A DNA stretch of 64,000 bases from Prosapia bicincta (GCA_036971475.1 JBAIZL010000028.1:1109501-1173500); one strand, 5' to 3'; positions 23,557 to 35,574 are shown, numbered from the stretch's first letter. The notes: generated from the letters alone by a model not told the origin. A program made the numbers and translations.

Positions 23557-24285
23557 ACGGAATATAAGCGGTCTAACCGTCAGATGAGGAAACTAACAGC
23601 TGGTCCTTAGCAATCCGAGTAAAACTAAGGATGAGATTGTATCTGTGAGTAAATATATGTAGTGTGTAAGTGTCCGTGTAATGCCCTGACTAGTCTAATA
23701 ATATGTGTAAAAATAGCCACCAAAACTCTATAATAAATCCCCTAACATCGGCACTCTTACCCCGCCACAATGGTTCCCCTCCCCTCCCCAGGTCCAATGT
23801 AAAATAACGAAGACTTGGTTACTATCTGACTTAACATTGGGAAACATCTTCTGAAACAACCGGAACAAAAAGTAGGCTAAGTGCTAAAATGGGCATCTGT
23901 CACATATGTCAAGTGCATACCAGTCCATATTGTTCTCGATAAAACCAAGAAACATTGTAAAGTTATATGACTTTACATACAAAATGCAAAGTACAGATAA
24001 TGTACGTAATATTTCCAAATCAGAAAGTCTTGAAAAATGATTTACGAGTTTTCCCTCCACCAATCACCCATCTACCACACGTAGGTTACGCAAACGATTA
24101 TTGAATTAGTTTTAGATTTCAATAATAATAATAAACTTGATTTAATGTCTGGTAATAACTATTGAATGTGTTTAAGGTTAATGACAGATCACAGACCAAT
24201 TCATGCTACTACAAATACTCTACGTTTCGATTTTCCATCCGAAAATCCTTTTCAAGAGCTAAAACTAATAACATCAACAACGATA
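23557..24285. other. Single-copy DNA after the 117-bp array
   Basis: A mixed-composition segment (23557-23830) includes a C-rich run at about 23758-23800, followed by AT-rich sequence. No gene recognised. Confidence 0.45.
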
Positions 24286-24293
24286 GTCCTAAA

Positions 24294-24330
<37 letters not shown>

Positions 24331-24435
24331 CGACAATACAATAATAAAACAACAACAATAATAGTAACCATAACAACAACAATAACAGTAACACCAACAA
24401 CAATAGTAAAAATAATAATAATAATAACGGTACAA
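24286..24435. repeat. Trinucleotide-rich low-complexity tract (ATA/ACA)
   Basis: About ten perfect TAA/ATA units at 24297-24328 are followed by an imperfect mix of ACA, ATA and ACC triplets to about 24430. Frames on both strands here (for example 24166-24507 plus, 24209-24403 minus) are simple-repeat artefacts. Confidence 0.9.
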
Positions 24436-24639
24436 ATTTTTCTCAGAAACATTTTTTTCAATTTAAATAATGTTCAACTCAACCTACCAATGATTACTTA
24501 TGTTTAATTAAAGACATTTTACATTTTACAAGAAACCCCTTTTCCCTTCTACAAAAGGCGAGGCCTAACTACTGGCAAAATGAGAAGTAGATTTTCTTTA
24601 AACATTTTACTTTTATCTTTTTGTTATATTGCAAATAGT

Positions 24640-24860
24640 GAAACAGAGTTTTTTTGTTGTCTGTGTTGGGCTTACATTTGCATTATTTATGAAGCGGCGG
24701 GGATGGGAGGGGCGTGCAAATGACACAAAGGACTGCCAATCCCATTTGCAGATGAGAACGGATTACGACTGCACTGCGTCGATATCTGTTATTCAATTTG
24801 GACAAAACGCTGGCGAAGGGAGTTTATTTCTAGCGCTGTATTAATGACAATGACTAAGCT
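24640..24860. promoter_or_regulatory. Candidate enhancer-like island with three POU octamer-like sites
   Basis: A GC-richer, non-repetitive patch in AT-rich DNA. It carries a perfect octamer ATTTGCAT at 24676-24683, an inverse 7/8 match GTGCAAAT at 24714-24721 and a 7/8 match ATTTGCAG at 24744-24751. CAGATG, an E box, overlaps the last. Octamers are bound by POU-domain factors. Three within 76 bp of an island is suggestive of a regulatory element, not proof. Confidence 0.3.
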
Positions 24861-25190
24861 TTATTTTTATTCAAAAATATCTTTATGCAAAAAACGGTTT
24901 GTCAGCTATTCGATAACCACTTTAGTCTCTTTCCAATTCAACAAATATGTGTCATCTTTAGTTTTTATAAAAAGTGAAATATTTGGCCGTTGCTTGAGTA
25001 TCAAGGCAAGCTCTCACTGTTCTCAGACGGAACAGTTATGTATCTGTGATAGTGGTTAACGAGCCGTAACATAAATCTAATATGGCTTCATTAAATGTGT
25101 TTATCATTAAATGCAAATTAAAAATCTGCTCACATAAACATGGTCCTTTAATGTCCAAAATGTTGTGAAAATCTCTTAAATGTTGTCTAA
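24861..25190. other. AT-rich single-copy DNA
   Basis: No recognisable gene. Short frames at 24844-25059 and 24629-24844 show no family features. Confidence 0.45.
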
Positions 25191-25196
25191 ATAAAA

Positions 25197-25345
25197 ATGA
25201 AGCGGCTAGCTACACTAAAATCGAATCTTGAAAGGTCTCTCATCAAACACCACTTCAAACACATTGCAAACAGCCTCTACAAAGTGGCCCACTCAAATAC
25301 CACGCTCACCCACATGTCTTCGTATGCGTCAAGGTACTCGACAGA
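25197..25345 (+). mobile_element. C-terminal fragment of a Jockey-like ORF2
   Basis: The reading SLIKHHFKHIANSLYKVAHS at about 25240-25300 aligns with IKQHSRHLAARSYKLAHAHT of the element at 4.7 kb, and what follows (THMSSYASRYSTE) aligns with the TLIPTLGRYDPTHD region there. It is a short, isolated fragment with no upstream RT domain, so it is a truncated or much-decayed copy. It abuts a Penelope-like tail at its right. Confidence 0.5.
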
Positions 25346-25399
25346 GATAAACGCTTTTTATCTCATCACTAGGTTTCGTCAATGCTACTATAAACCAAC

Positions 25400-25625
25400 C
25401 ACAGATCTTAAATTTCATACTATATTCAATGTATATAATGTTACGGCAACAAGATAAACTTGGCCATTTGTATTAATTTGGCAAAAATGCTATTACTAAT
25501 TTAACATATGTTTCATATCTTGCATTATTGTATTATTCATTCCTCATGATGTTTGTACTGGTTATCAACGAAAAGATTTGAATATAAATTAATAAATAAT
25601 TCTTGTATTTGAATAACCTCATTTG
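25400..25625 (+). mobile_element. Penelope-like element 3' tail with degenerate hammerhead motif
   Basis: It shares with 35341-35570 the coding end (IFNVYNVTAT then stop), the text after it and the sequence up to TTGTATTTGAATAACCT. The hammerhead-like site is damaged: CTCATGA at 25543-25549 replaces CTGATGA, while GAAA at 25570-25573 and the flanking ATTC/GAAT arms are kept. It is directly followed by (TA)n, as is the related copy at 35.5 kb. Confidence 0.7.
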
Positions 25626-25629
25626 TGTT

Positions 25630-25959
<330 letters not shown>

Positions 25960-25960
<1 letters not shown>

Positions 25961-27945
25961 ATAAGGTGACAAATCGTATAAAACCTACTCTAGAACTTAA
26001 CTCCAATTGGTTAGAAGAAAATTGGGGTAAAGCAAAAAAGGTTAGGATCGAAAACACTTTTTGCGTTTCATCGTCATAAAGCTACTATAGACAATATGTA
26101 GTTTTACTATACGCAGGAAAGCAAGGTTTGTGTCGATTAATATTATGTCATAATGTACGGTTTAACCAGTATTTCTAGATTGAGTTATTTATAATAACCT
26201 AGTATTTACGATAGTTATAGCTTATGTTTTCTAATTTCCAAAGAAACAAACTTTGTGATAGTCAAAGCTATAGAGGTACAGAAAACAATAAAATTTCGTG
26301 TTCTCCTAAAAAATTTAAAATTTTGAGAAAACAAACCAAAACAAACTTTCTTACAACTAAAATAAACATAGACCTCATGAATCTAACGATTCTTTACAAG
26401 GCTGAGCACTATGTTGCACTATAGACCTACATTAAGTTACTATATAGGTTACCTATACAACTAGGTTAGAATGTATCTGGTCAGGATGGAATGGGTTATA
26501 AAAAAAACAAATAAAATAAAATTTACCAACATTAGCCAATTTCTTGGCAAGTAAAATGGCTTCAATTTTGGCATATGCTATTGCATCACTGCACTGAACA
26601 AGGAGGCCACGTTTTACTACGTGTATGAACAAGGAACAAGAACTGTTTATCTCATAGCTTACTAATATTTATTTTAAAAGAAACACAGATCCGTAAGCTT
26701 ATACTATGTAACTTTATTGTAACACAGATATATCACATAACTTGAAGCTCTTTTTTGTAAGAGATTCTTGTTTTAGAAAGTTTTTTGACTTGTTTTAAGT
26801 TAGGTTGAATGTCCTGTTTTAAATTTTTTAATTATTCTACTACCAACATTAATTGCTTCAACCTTTATATTATATGAGCATATAGGCCTACATAAATAGC
26901 CTGAAGTCTACATTATACATTTTCTCACAGTCTTCTCTGCCCCCTCTTTTTCTTCTGCAGTGCCAAATTCAGAATCGATCTTTATATTTTTCGATTCCTC
27001 AACTGCTGTCAAGTTTCTAATATTCAACTATTTATAAAACACATTCAATATTATGAATTTCATTATAATTAATTTATATAAAATTATTACTAATGAAACC
27101 TATTTAATATTTATCTTTAGGTGACGAAGTTTTAAAGCTAGGCATTTTAAAAGTAAATGAATTTTTGTTAAAACAACTCCATGAAATATGGCTAGGTTTC
27201 AACTAATCCATGAAACTGAATCTCATAAAAATCTTTAAAAATGGTTTTGAAATGTTACATCTAAACAAATGTACCAAACTATATTAGACAATTAAATATT
27301 TTTTCGGATTTACATAAAAGTAGTAGTTGAGCAGTAATCGCGTATTGCTATGCTAGATGTAAGCAACCGAGTAGGCCCAAGTACTTACAAGAACCACCGC
27401 AACGTAGTTAACATTGGTAATATTAGCAAGTTATATAAAGTGGACTATTATGCAATACAGGCTATATCTTATTATTTCAGAAAACATTTAGAAAACTGTT
27501 GGTGACAATCGTTCTGATATTTTGTAAGTTTTTAACGAGGAAATAATTTTTAAATTTAAAACCGTGACGCTAAATTCTGAACAATCATGTGAGCTTCTTG
27601 CTTCTATCGGACACGGAGCAGGATATTAGGAAGAGAAGGGTCCAGGCGAGACGAGTTACCCTCGATAAGGTTGTGCGAGGCGGTATACATTTTTGTATAT
27701 TAATGAGTTTATAAGTAAAATGTATTAATACAATTAGGATACAGGTTGATGGTTTTAAAACCTAACTAAAATGTTGAATTAGTAAAATGTAGTAAAAAAA
27801 TGTAGAATTAAAAATACGTAATTCGACGAAGATATTACAAATTTTTAATTGTTTTTAGGTTATTTTGAAATTTTAACGGTTTTTTAGTAAATAAATACGC
27901 TAAGTAAATCCTGAACTTATAGAGCCCATTTCTTTAATCCTTGTA
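25960..27945. other. AT-rich single-copy DNA, no gene seen
   Basis: Long AT-rich span. A short GC-richer patch at 27590-27690 (around GAAGGGTCCAGGCGAGACGA) has no recognisable coding or RNA structure. TAGGCCTA occurs at 26883. Confidence 0.5.
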
Positions 27946-30900
27946 TAACACAGCCCCTTTATATCTTTTCTTTCCTAACTGCACACAAGCTCTAAGCACT
28001 TTCCTAACTGCACACAAGCCCTAAACACTTTCCTAACTGCACACAAGCCCTAAGCACTTTCCTAACTGCACACAAGCCCTAAGCACTTTCCTAACTGCAC
28101 ACAAGCCCTAAGCACTTTCCTAACTGCACACAAGCCCTAAACACTTTCCTAACTGCACACAAGCCCTAAGCACTTTCCTAACTGCACACAAGCCCTAAAC
28201 ACTTTCCTAACTGCACACAAGCCCTAAGCACTTTCCTAACTGCACACAAGCCCTAAGCACTTTCCTAACTGCACACAAGCCCTAAGCAATTTCCTAACTG
28301 CACACAAGCCCTAAGCACTTTCCTAAACACTAGCTCCTTTATACCTTTCCTTTCCTAACTGCACACAAGCCCTAAGCACTTTCCTAACTGCACACAAGCC
28401 CTAAGCAATTTCCTAACTGCACACAAGCCCTAAGCACTTTCCTAAACACAAGTTCCTATATGCCTTTCCTTTCCTAACTGCACACAAGCCCTAAGCACTT
28501 TCCTAACACAAGCTCCTTTATACCTTTCCTTTCCTAACTACACACAAGCCCTAAGCACTTTCCTAACTGCACACAAGCCCTAAGCAATTTCCTAACTGCA
28601 CACAAGCCCTAAGCACTTTCCTAACACAAGCTCCTTTATACCTTTCCTTTCCTAACTACACACAAGCCCTAAGCACTTTCCTAACACAAGCTCCTTTATA
28701 CCTTTCCTTTCCTAACTACACACAAGCCCTAAGCACTTTCCTAACTGCACACAAGCCCTAAGCAATTTCCTAACTGCACACAAGCCCTAAGCGCTTTCCT
28801 AAACACATCCTTTATGTCTTTCCTTTCCTAACTGCACACAAGCCCTAAGCACTTTCCTAAACACAAGCTCCTTTATACCTTCCCTTTCCTAACTGCACAC
28901 AAGCCCTAAACAATTTCCTAAACACAAGCTCCTTTATGCCTTTCCTTTCCTAACTGCACACAAGCCCTAAGCAATTTCCTAACTGCACACAAGCCCTAAG
29001 CGCTTTCCTAAACACAAGCTCCTTTATGTCTTTCCTTTCCTAACTGCACACAAGCCTTAAGCACTTTCCTAAACACAAGCTCCTTTATATCTTTCCTTTC
29101 CTAACTGCACACAAGCCCTAAGCACTTTCCTAAACACAAGCTCCTTTATACCTTTCCTTTCCTAACTGCACACAAGACCTAAGCACTTTCCTAAACACAG
29201 GCTCCTTTATATCTTTCCTTTCCTAACTGCACACAAGCCCTAGGGACTCTCCTAAACACAAGCTCCTTTATACCTTTCCTTTCCTAACTGCACACAAGCC
29301 CTAAGCACTTTCCTAAACACAGGCTACTTTATATCTTTCCTTTCCTAACTGCACACAAGCCCTAAGCACTTTCCTAAACACAAGCTCCTTTATACCTTTC
29401 CTTTCCTAACTGCACACAAGCCCTAAACACTTTCCTAAACACAAGCTCCTTTATACCTTCCCTTTCCTAACTGCACACAAGCCCTAAGCAATTTCCTAAA
29501 CACAAGCTCCTTTATGCCTTTCCTTTCCTAACTGCACACAAGCCCTAAGCAATTTCCTAACTGCACACAAGCCCTAAGCGCTTTCCTAAACACAAGCTCC
29601 TTTATACCTTTCCTTTCCTAACTGCACACAAGCCCTAAGCACTTTCCTAAACACAAGCACCTTTATACCTTCCCTTTCCTAACTGCACACAAGCCCTAAG
29701 CAATTTCCTAACTGCACACAAGCCCTAAGCGCTTTCCTAAACACAAGCTCCTTTATACCTTTCCTTTCCTAACTGCACACAAGCCCTAAGCACTTTCCTA
29801 AACACAAGCTCCTTTATACCTTCCCTTTCCTAACTGCACACAAGCCCTAAGCAAATTCCTAAACACAAGCTCCTTTATACCTTTCCTTTCCTAACTGCAC
29901 ACAAGCCCTAAGCACTTTCCTAACTGCACACAAGCCCTAAGCAATTTCCTAACTGCACACAAGCCCTAAGCACTTTCCTAATCACAAGTTCCTATATGCC
30001 TTTCCTTTCCTAACTGCACACAAGCCCTAAGCACTTTCGTAAACACAAGTTCCTATATGCCTTTCCTTTCCTAACTGCACACAAGCCCTAAGCACTTTCC
30101 TAACTGCACACAAGCCCTAAGCAATTTCCTAACTGCACACAAGCCCTAAGCACTTTCCTAAACACAAGTTCCTATATGCCTTTCCTTTCCTAACTGCACA
30201 CAAGCCCTAAGCACTTTCCTAAACACAAGTTCCTATATGCCTTTCCTTTCCTAACTGCACACAAGCCCTAAGCACTTTCCTAAACTCAAGTTCCTATATG
30301 CCTTTCCTTTCCTAACTGCACACAAGCCCTAAGCACTTTCCTAACACAAGCTCCTTTATACCTTTCCTTTCCTAACTACACACAAGCCCTAAGCACTTTC
30401 CTAACTGCACACAAGCCCTAAGCAATTTCCTAACTGCACACAAGCCCTAAGCGCTTTCCTAAACACAACCTTTATGTCTTTCCTTTCCTAACTGCACACA
30501 AGCCCTAAGCACTTTCCTAAACACAAGCTCCTTTATACCTTCCCTTTCCTAACTGCACACAAGCCCTAAGCAATTTCCTAAACACAAGCTCCTTTATGCC
30601 TTTCCTTTCCTAACTGCACACAAGCCCTAAGCAATTTCCTAACTGCACACAAGCCCTAAGCGCTTTCCTAAACACAAGCTCCTTTATGTCTTTCCTTTCC
30701 TAACTGCACACAAGCCTTAAGCACTTTCCTAAACACAAGCTCCTTTATATCTTTCCTTTCCTAACTGCACACACGCCCTAAGCACTTTCCTAAACACAAG
30801 CTCCTTTATACCTTTCCTTTCCTAACTGCACACAAGACCTAAGCACTTTCCTAAACACAGGCTCCTTTATATCTTTCCTTTCCTAACTGCACACAAGCCC

Positions 30901-33165
30901 TAGGGACTCTCCTAAACACAAGCTCCTTTATACCTTTCCTTTCCTAACTGCACACAAGACCTAAGCACTTTCCTAAACACAGGCTCCTTTATATCTTTCC
31001 TTTCCTAACTGCACACAAGCCCTAAGCACTTTCCTAAACACAAGCTCCTTTATACCTTTCCTTTCCTAACTGCACACAAGCCCTAAGCACTTTCCTAATC
31101 ACAAGCTCCTTTATACCTTCCCTTTCCTAACTGCACACAAGCCCTAAGCAATTTCCTAAACACAAGCTCCTTTATGCCTTTCCTTTCCTAACTGCACACA
31201 AGCCCTAAGCAATTTCCTAACTGCACACAAGCCCTAAGCGCTTTCCTAAACACAAGCTCCTTTATGTCTTTCCTTTCCTAACTGCACACAAGCCCTAAGC
31301 AATTTCCTAACTGCACACAAGCCCTAAGCACTTTCCTAAACACAAGCTCCTTTATACCTTCCCTTTCCTAACTGCACACAAGCCCTAAGCACTTTCCTAA
31401 ACACAAGCTCCTTTATACCTTCCCTTTCCTAACTGCACACAAGCCCTAAGCAATTTCCTAAACACAAGCTCCTTTATGCCTTTCCTTTCCTAACTGCACA
31501 CAAGCCCTAAGCAATTTCCTAACTGCACACAAGCCCTAAGCGCTTTCCTAAACACAAGCTCCTTTATGTCTTTCCTTTCCTAACTGCACACAAGCCCTAA
31601 GCAATTTCCTAACTGCACACAAGCCCTAAGCACTTTCCTAAACACAAGCTCCTTTATACCTTCCCTTTCCTAACTGCACACAAGCCCTAAGCAATTTCCT
31701 AAACACAAGCTCCTTTATGCCTTTCCTTTCCTAACTGCCCTCAAGCCCTAAGCAATTTCCTAACTGCACACAAGCCCTAAGCGCTTTCCTAAACACAAGC
31801 TCCTTTATGTCTTTCCTTTCCTAACTGCACACAAGCCCTAAGCAATTTCCTAACTGCACACAAGCCCTAAGCGCTTTCCTAAACACAAGCTCCTTTATGT
31901 CTTTCCTTTCCTAACTGCACACAAGCCTTAAGCACTTTCCTAAACACAAGCTCCTTTATATCTTTCCTTTCCTAACTGCACACAAGCCCTAAGCACTTTC
32001 CTAAACACAAGCTCCTTTATACCTTTCCTTTCCTAACTGCACACAAGACCTAAGCACTTTCCTAAACACAGGCTCCTTTATATCTTTCCTTTCCTAACTG
32101 CCCACAAGCCCTAGGGACTCTCCTAAACACAAGCTCCTTTATACCTTTCCTTTCCTAACTGCACACAAGACCTAAGCACTTTCCTAAACACAGGCTCCTT
32201 TATATCTTTCCTTTCCTAACTGCACACAAGCCCTAAGCACTTTCCTAAACACAAGCTCCTTTATACCTTTCCTTTCCTAACTGCACACAAGCCCTAAGCA
32301 CTTTCCTAAACACAAGCTCCTTTATACCTTCCCTTTCCTAACTGCACACAAGCCCTAAGCAATTTCCTAAACACAAGCTCCTTTATGCCTTTCCTTTCCT
32401 AACTGCACACAAGCCCTAAGCAATTTCCTAACTGCACACAAGCCCTAAGCACTTTCCTAAACACAAGCTCCTTTATACCTTCCCTTTCCTAACTGCACAC
32501 AAGCCCTAAGCGCTTTCCTAAACACAAGCTCCTTTATACCTTTCCTTTCCTAACTGCACACAAGGCCTAAACACTTTCGTAAACACAAGCTCCTTTATAC
32601 CTTTCCTTTCCTAACTGCACACAAGCCCTAAGCACTTTCCTAAACACAAGCTCCTTTATATCTTTCCTTTCCTAACTGCACACAAGCCCTAAGCACTTTC
32701 CTAAACACAAGCTCCTTTATACCTTTCCTTTCCTAACTGCACACAAGACCTAAGCACTTTCCTAAACACAAGCTCCTTTATATCTTTCCTTTCCTAACTG
32801 CACACAAGCCCTAAGCACTTTCCTAAACACAAGCTCCTTTATACCTTTCCTTTCCTAACTGCACACAAGACCTAAGCACTTTCCTAAACACAGGCTCCTT
32901 TATATCTTTCCTTTCCTAACTGCACACAAGCCCTAAGCACTTTCCTAAACACAAGCTCCTTTATACCTTTCCTTTCCTAACTGCACACAAGCCCTAAGCA
33001 CTTTCCTAAACACAAGCTCCTTTATACCTTTCCTTTCCTAACTGCACACAAGCCCTAAGCACTTTCCTAAACACAAGCTCCTTTATACCTTTCCTTTCCT
33101 AACTGCACACAAGCCCTAAGCACTTTCCTAAACATATGCTCCTTTAAATAGACCTTTCTTAACTG
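27946..33165. repeat. Composite satellite of 29-bp (A) and 32-bp (B) modules
   Basis: Module A (29 bp) is about ACTGCACACAAGCCCTAAGC plus ACTTTCCTA. Module B (32 bp) is about AACACAAGCTCCTTTATACC plus TTTCCTTTCCTA. The left 350 bp (27974-28330) is A repeated about 12 times. From there the pattern is AB (61-bp period, for example 33001 and 33062) mixed with AAB and AAAB. Rare markers such as TAGGGACTCT at 29241, 30901 and 32112 show block copies 1660 and 1211 bp apart. The right edge decays by about 33165. No frame of length is present. Confidence 0.97.
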
Positions 33166-33770
33166 TGTCCTTTTTAAATTCCAATAGTATATTTTCGCCA
33201 AACATTTTTAATCATTAGGCATGCATTCCTGTTTTATTTCGTATTTTGAAAAAACCAATACTTTAATTAATTTTGTATGACAAACGGATTGAAAACCAAT
33301 CGATTGCGAAAAGGAACATATTTTTCAATTTGTTATCATTTCAAGCGACCATTCATCCTAGCAAACCTAGCAAAGTTATTATTTTAAAAGATATTTAAAA
33401 TTGCATTTTCAATTTGATAATAATATAAAACTTTAGTTGAAAACTATATTGTAAATTTACAATATTAAAGTTTATTACAGTAAAATCACAGTTATAAAAG
33501 TAATTATTCATTTGGATTTCATAAGTGACCTGCCATATTGGTTATACGTTGAGTAGGCTATAATACACATCGACTAAAATTGTAGTACATAGGTATACCT
33601 ATAATTAAAATAATGTTCGTGTCTAAGATAATGATTATAATTTAAATTTTAACAATAATAAACAAGGTGATATTTAAGCGCTATATATACTGCTTAAACT
33701 GCACCACTGCGGCCTACTTGTAAAGGTTAATACACTGGTCGTAAAGGAAATTCAGTTTAAAACTGTAAAT
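33166..33770. other. AT-rich single-copy DNA
   Basis: Nothing recognisable. Confidence 0.5.
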
Positions 33771-33774
33771 GAAA

Positions 33775-34070
33775 CATTACAATGTAGGCCTACTTCTCGA
33801 GGGTAGGCTACAATAAAAGTCGGAGTTGTATAGCACAGATCCTGGCAAAGATAACGACCGCACGCCGTAAATCTTGGATGTGTTCACTGCTTCTGAAGAA
33901 AGGAAAGCTGGCTGATTAGAAACAGTTCTAATTGCAGGTTGGTACGCGGGGTCACTGAGCTCCTTTGAGCATCCAGCTGCCTTTTCATTTTGGCAAAAAT
34001 AAAAGCCCCTTATACCATGCATATTATTTTCCTGTATTCTAGCTTTACAAGGTTTAAGTATGAACAATAT
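33775..34070. other. GC-richer single-copy island
   Basis: About 300 bp of balanced composition containing CCTTTGAGCATCCAGCTGCC at 33962. This combines a TCF-like CTTTGA and a CAGCTG E box. A 96-codon minus-strand frame (33777-34067) spans it but has no family signature. Candidate conserved non-coding element; weak evidence. Confidence 0.25.
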
Positions 34071-34439
34071 CAGATGATTTCAGTGATTAGTAAAACAGCT
34101 GGGAATCTAAGAATCAATGCAGGTAGCCTATACTAAATTTATTTCTTTGTTTTGCTATTATGAAAAATTATAATAATCAATATTTTAAAACTATGTTTAA
34201 CAGGCAATTTTCATATATTCACTAATTAATTATAAAAGTTAGTGTTATTTAATGGAAATTATTTTGATCATTCAAATATATATCAATAATTCCTAAGTAC
34301 TTGGCAACAACGTTATATAGGAATGTACTTAACTTCAGAAATCAATAATATAATATATGCAGACACAAATCAAAGGGGATTAAATCTAGTTGGGAAAGTC
34401 CTTTTCTCTAAAGACGATAGCTTTTTAAATCCCTGCTAC

Positions 34440-34665
34440 TGATTCACACTCTTCCTGTGTATATCTTGTTAAAATTTTCAGTCGTTAATATTATACTTTT
34501 AATTCATCCACTCAAGTTTGCATACATTCTTTAAAACTTGTAGTGAATGAGACTTGATGTTAATAAAGTTTTTTCAAATATTAAGCCACTAAACTGCTGA
34601 ATTTCAAACATGTAGTTATACAGTTGGAAATGAAATCAACCTAAAAATATTAACTTTAAAAATTA
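34440..34665 (+). mobile_element. Dispersed repeat family, copy 2 (partial)
   Basis: CAGTCGTTAATATTATACTT, GAATGAGACTTGATGTTAAT and TTTTTTCAAATATTAAG match the left third of the copies at 18.0 and 60.2 kb. Immediately upstream, CACACTCTTCCTGTGTATAT is a single counterpart of the 45-bp unit that is amplified 12-fold at 17.5 kb. The copy ends near the TA tract. Confidence 0.6.
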
Positions 34666-34667
34666 AA

Positions 34668-34672
<5 letters not shown>

Positions 34673-34724
<52 letters not shown>
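34673..34724. repeat. (TA)n microsatellite
   Basis: About 25 TA units preceded by AAAAACAACA. The inverse of that flank, TATGTTGTTTT, recurs at 35563 on the right side of the Penelope-like tail. Confidence 0.98.
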
Positions 34725-34728
<4 letters not shown>

Positions 34729-34809
34729 ATAAAATGTGTTTTCCTGTTAGAATATTTTTAAGATCAAATTATACACACAAATACAGGAATATTTAATTTA
34801 TTGAACAAT

Positions 34810-34858
34810 AAAATCAAAGCTTTTCGTTGGTTTACATTACCAACATCTTAAGGAGTTA
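34810..34858 (-). ncRNA. Inverted, core-mutated hammerhead-like motif
   Basis: The mirror copy of the motif at 34.9 kb. On the minus strand the core reads CTTAAGA (plus-strand TCTTAAG, 34846-34852) instead of CTGAAGA. Helix II and GAAA are intact. Loss of the core G predicts an inactive ribozyme. Confidence 0.5.
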
Positions 34859-34891
34859 CAATAGTAAGAATCAATAGTACGTTCTTACTAT

Positions 34892-34950
34892 TGTAACTCC
34901 TGAAGATGTTGGTAATGTAAACCAACGAAAAGCTTTGATTTTACTGTTCA
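34892..34950 (+). ncRNA. Hammerhead-ribozyme-like motif of Penelope type
   Basis: Core CTGAAGA at 34900-34906 (the CUGANGA consensus) is followed by helix II made by TGTTGGT and ACCAACG around a short loop. GAAA is at 34927-34930. Then comes the palindrome AAGCTT (34930-34935) as a potential intermolecular helix III, and a U before GATT. Sequence before the core (GTAACTC) can pair with GATTTTAC after it to form helix I. Penelope-like elements are known to carry such motifs. Activity is untested and helix III is very short. Confidence 0.6.
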
Positions 34951-34997
34951 ATAAATTAAATATTCCTGTATTTGTGTGTATTATTTGATCTTAAAAA

Positions 34998-35013
34998 AAA
35001 ATATATATATATA

Positions 35014-35051
<38 letters not shown>

Positions 35052-35109
35052 ATACATACATACATATATATATATATATATGTTATACATACATATATAT
35101 ATATATATA
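34998..35109. repeat. Imperfect (TA)n tract
   Basis: TA-rich sequence interrupted by repeated TGTTATACATACATA phrases at about 35046 and 35082. Confidence 0.95.
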
Positions 35110-35397
35110 AGAAAAAAATTAAAAGAAAGATATAAAGAACATATTAATGTCTATATTAATCCAGAAATATATAAATCAAATTTCGCAAATCATTGTATTA
35201 ATAATAAGCACCAATTTACAAATATAGAAAATATGAAACTTATAAAAGAAATTAATAAAGGATTAATAATGAATATATATGAAGCATTCGAAATATATAA
35301 ACACAATAATAATAACAAATTAATAAAAGAACAAATACAAATACATTCTAAATTTGATACTATATTCAATGTCTATAATGTTACAGCAACAAAATAA
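35107..35397 (+). pseudogene. Penelope-like element GIY-YIG endonuclease, C-terminal remnant
   Basis: The reading from about 35107 is KKLKERYKEHINVY, then FANHCINNKHQF, then IYEAFEIYKHNNNN and IFNVYNVTATK before the stop at 35395. The R-x3-H pattern in KERYKEH, the NH.. block and the E in EAFEIYK match the second half of the GIY-YIG domain that ends Penelope-like polyproteins. The GIY and YIG strands and the whole reverse transcriptase are missing; (TA)n occupies their place. The codons that extend the frame to 34972 lie in that simple repeat and are not part of the gene. Neighbouring hammerhead and tail sequence support the family. A dead 5'-truncated copy. Confidence 0.8.
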
Positions 35398-35483
35398 ATT
35401 TGGCAATTTGTATAAATTTAGCAACAATTCTGTTTCTAATTTAACATATGTTTTAGGCATATAGCTTACATTATTGTAATTTT

Positions 35484-35532
35484 CATTCCTGATGATGTTT
35501 GTACTGTTTACCAACGAAAAGCTTTGAATATA
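35484..35532 (+). ncRNA. Hammerhead-ribozyme-like motif, best-formed helix I
   Basis: Core CTGATGA at 35489-35495. Helix II is formed by GTTTG and CCAAC with one mismatch. GAAA is at 35516-35519, AAGCTT at 35519-35524, then U and GAAT at 35526-35529. GAAT pairs with ATTC at 35485-35488 just before the core, giving helix I, and cleavage would fall after position 35525. The six-base palindrome as helix III implies a dimeric form, as proposed for Penelope hammerheads. Located in the 3' tail of the GIY-YIG remnant. Confidence 0.6.
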
Positions 35533-35562
35533 AATTAATAAATATTCTTGTATTTGAATAAC

Positions 35563-35574
35563 CTATGTTGTTTT

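Larger units (their letters stand above)
34754..34997. repeat. Near-perfect inverted repeat, about 115-bp arms, 10-bp spacer
   Basis: The left arm 34754-34870 is the reverse complement of 34881-34997 with only a few differences. The spacer is about TCAATAGTAC. Each arm contains a hammerhead-like segment, so the pair is two Penelope-like terminal sequences in head-to-head orientation. It is flanked on both sides by (TA)n. Confidence 0.93.

Noticed and set aside
24162..24507. Asn- or Ile-rich proteins
   Set aside because: They arise from the ATA/ACA triplet tract.
27974..33150. Interstitial telomere repeat (CCCTAA)
   Set aside because: CCCTAA appears only once per 29-bp unit and never in tandem.
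28330..33165. Repeat-spacer (CRISPR-like) pattern of 29-bp and 32-bp modules
   Set aside because: The 32-bp module is itself repeated throughout rather than unique.
33777..34067. 96-codon minus-strand frame
   Set aside because: Not similar to any family I recognise; the island could equally be non-coding, so only the island was recorded.
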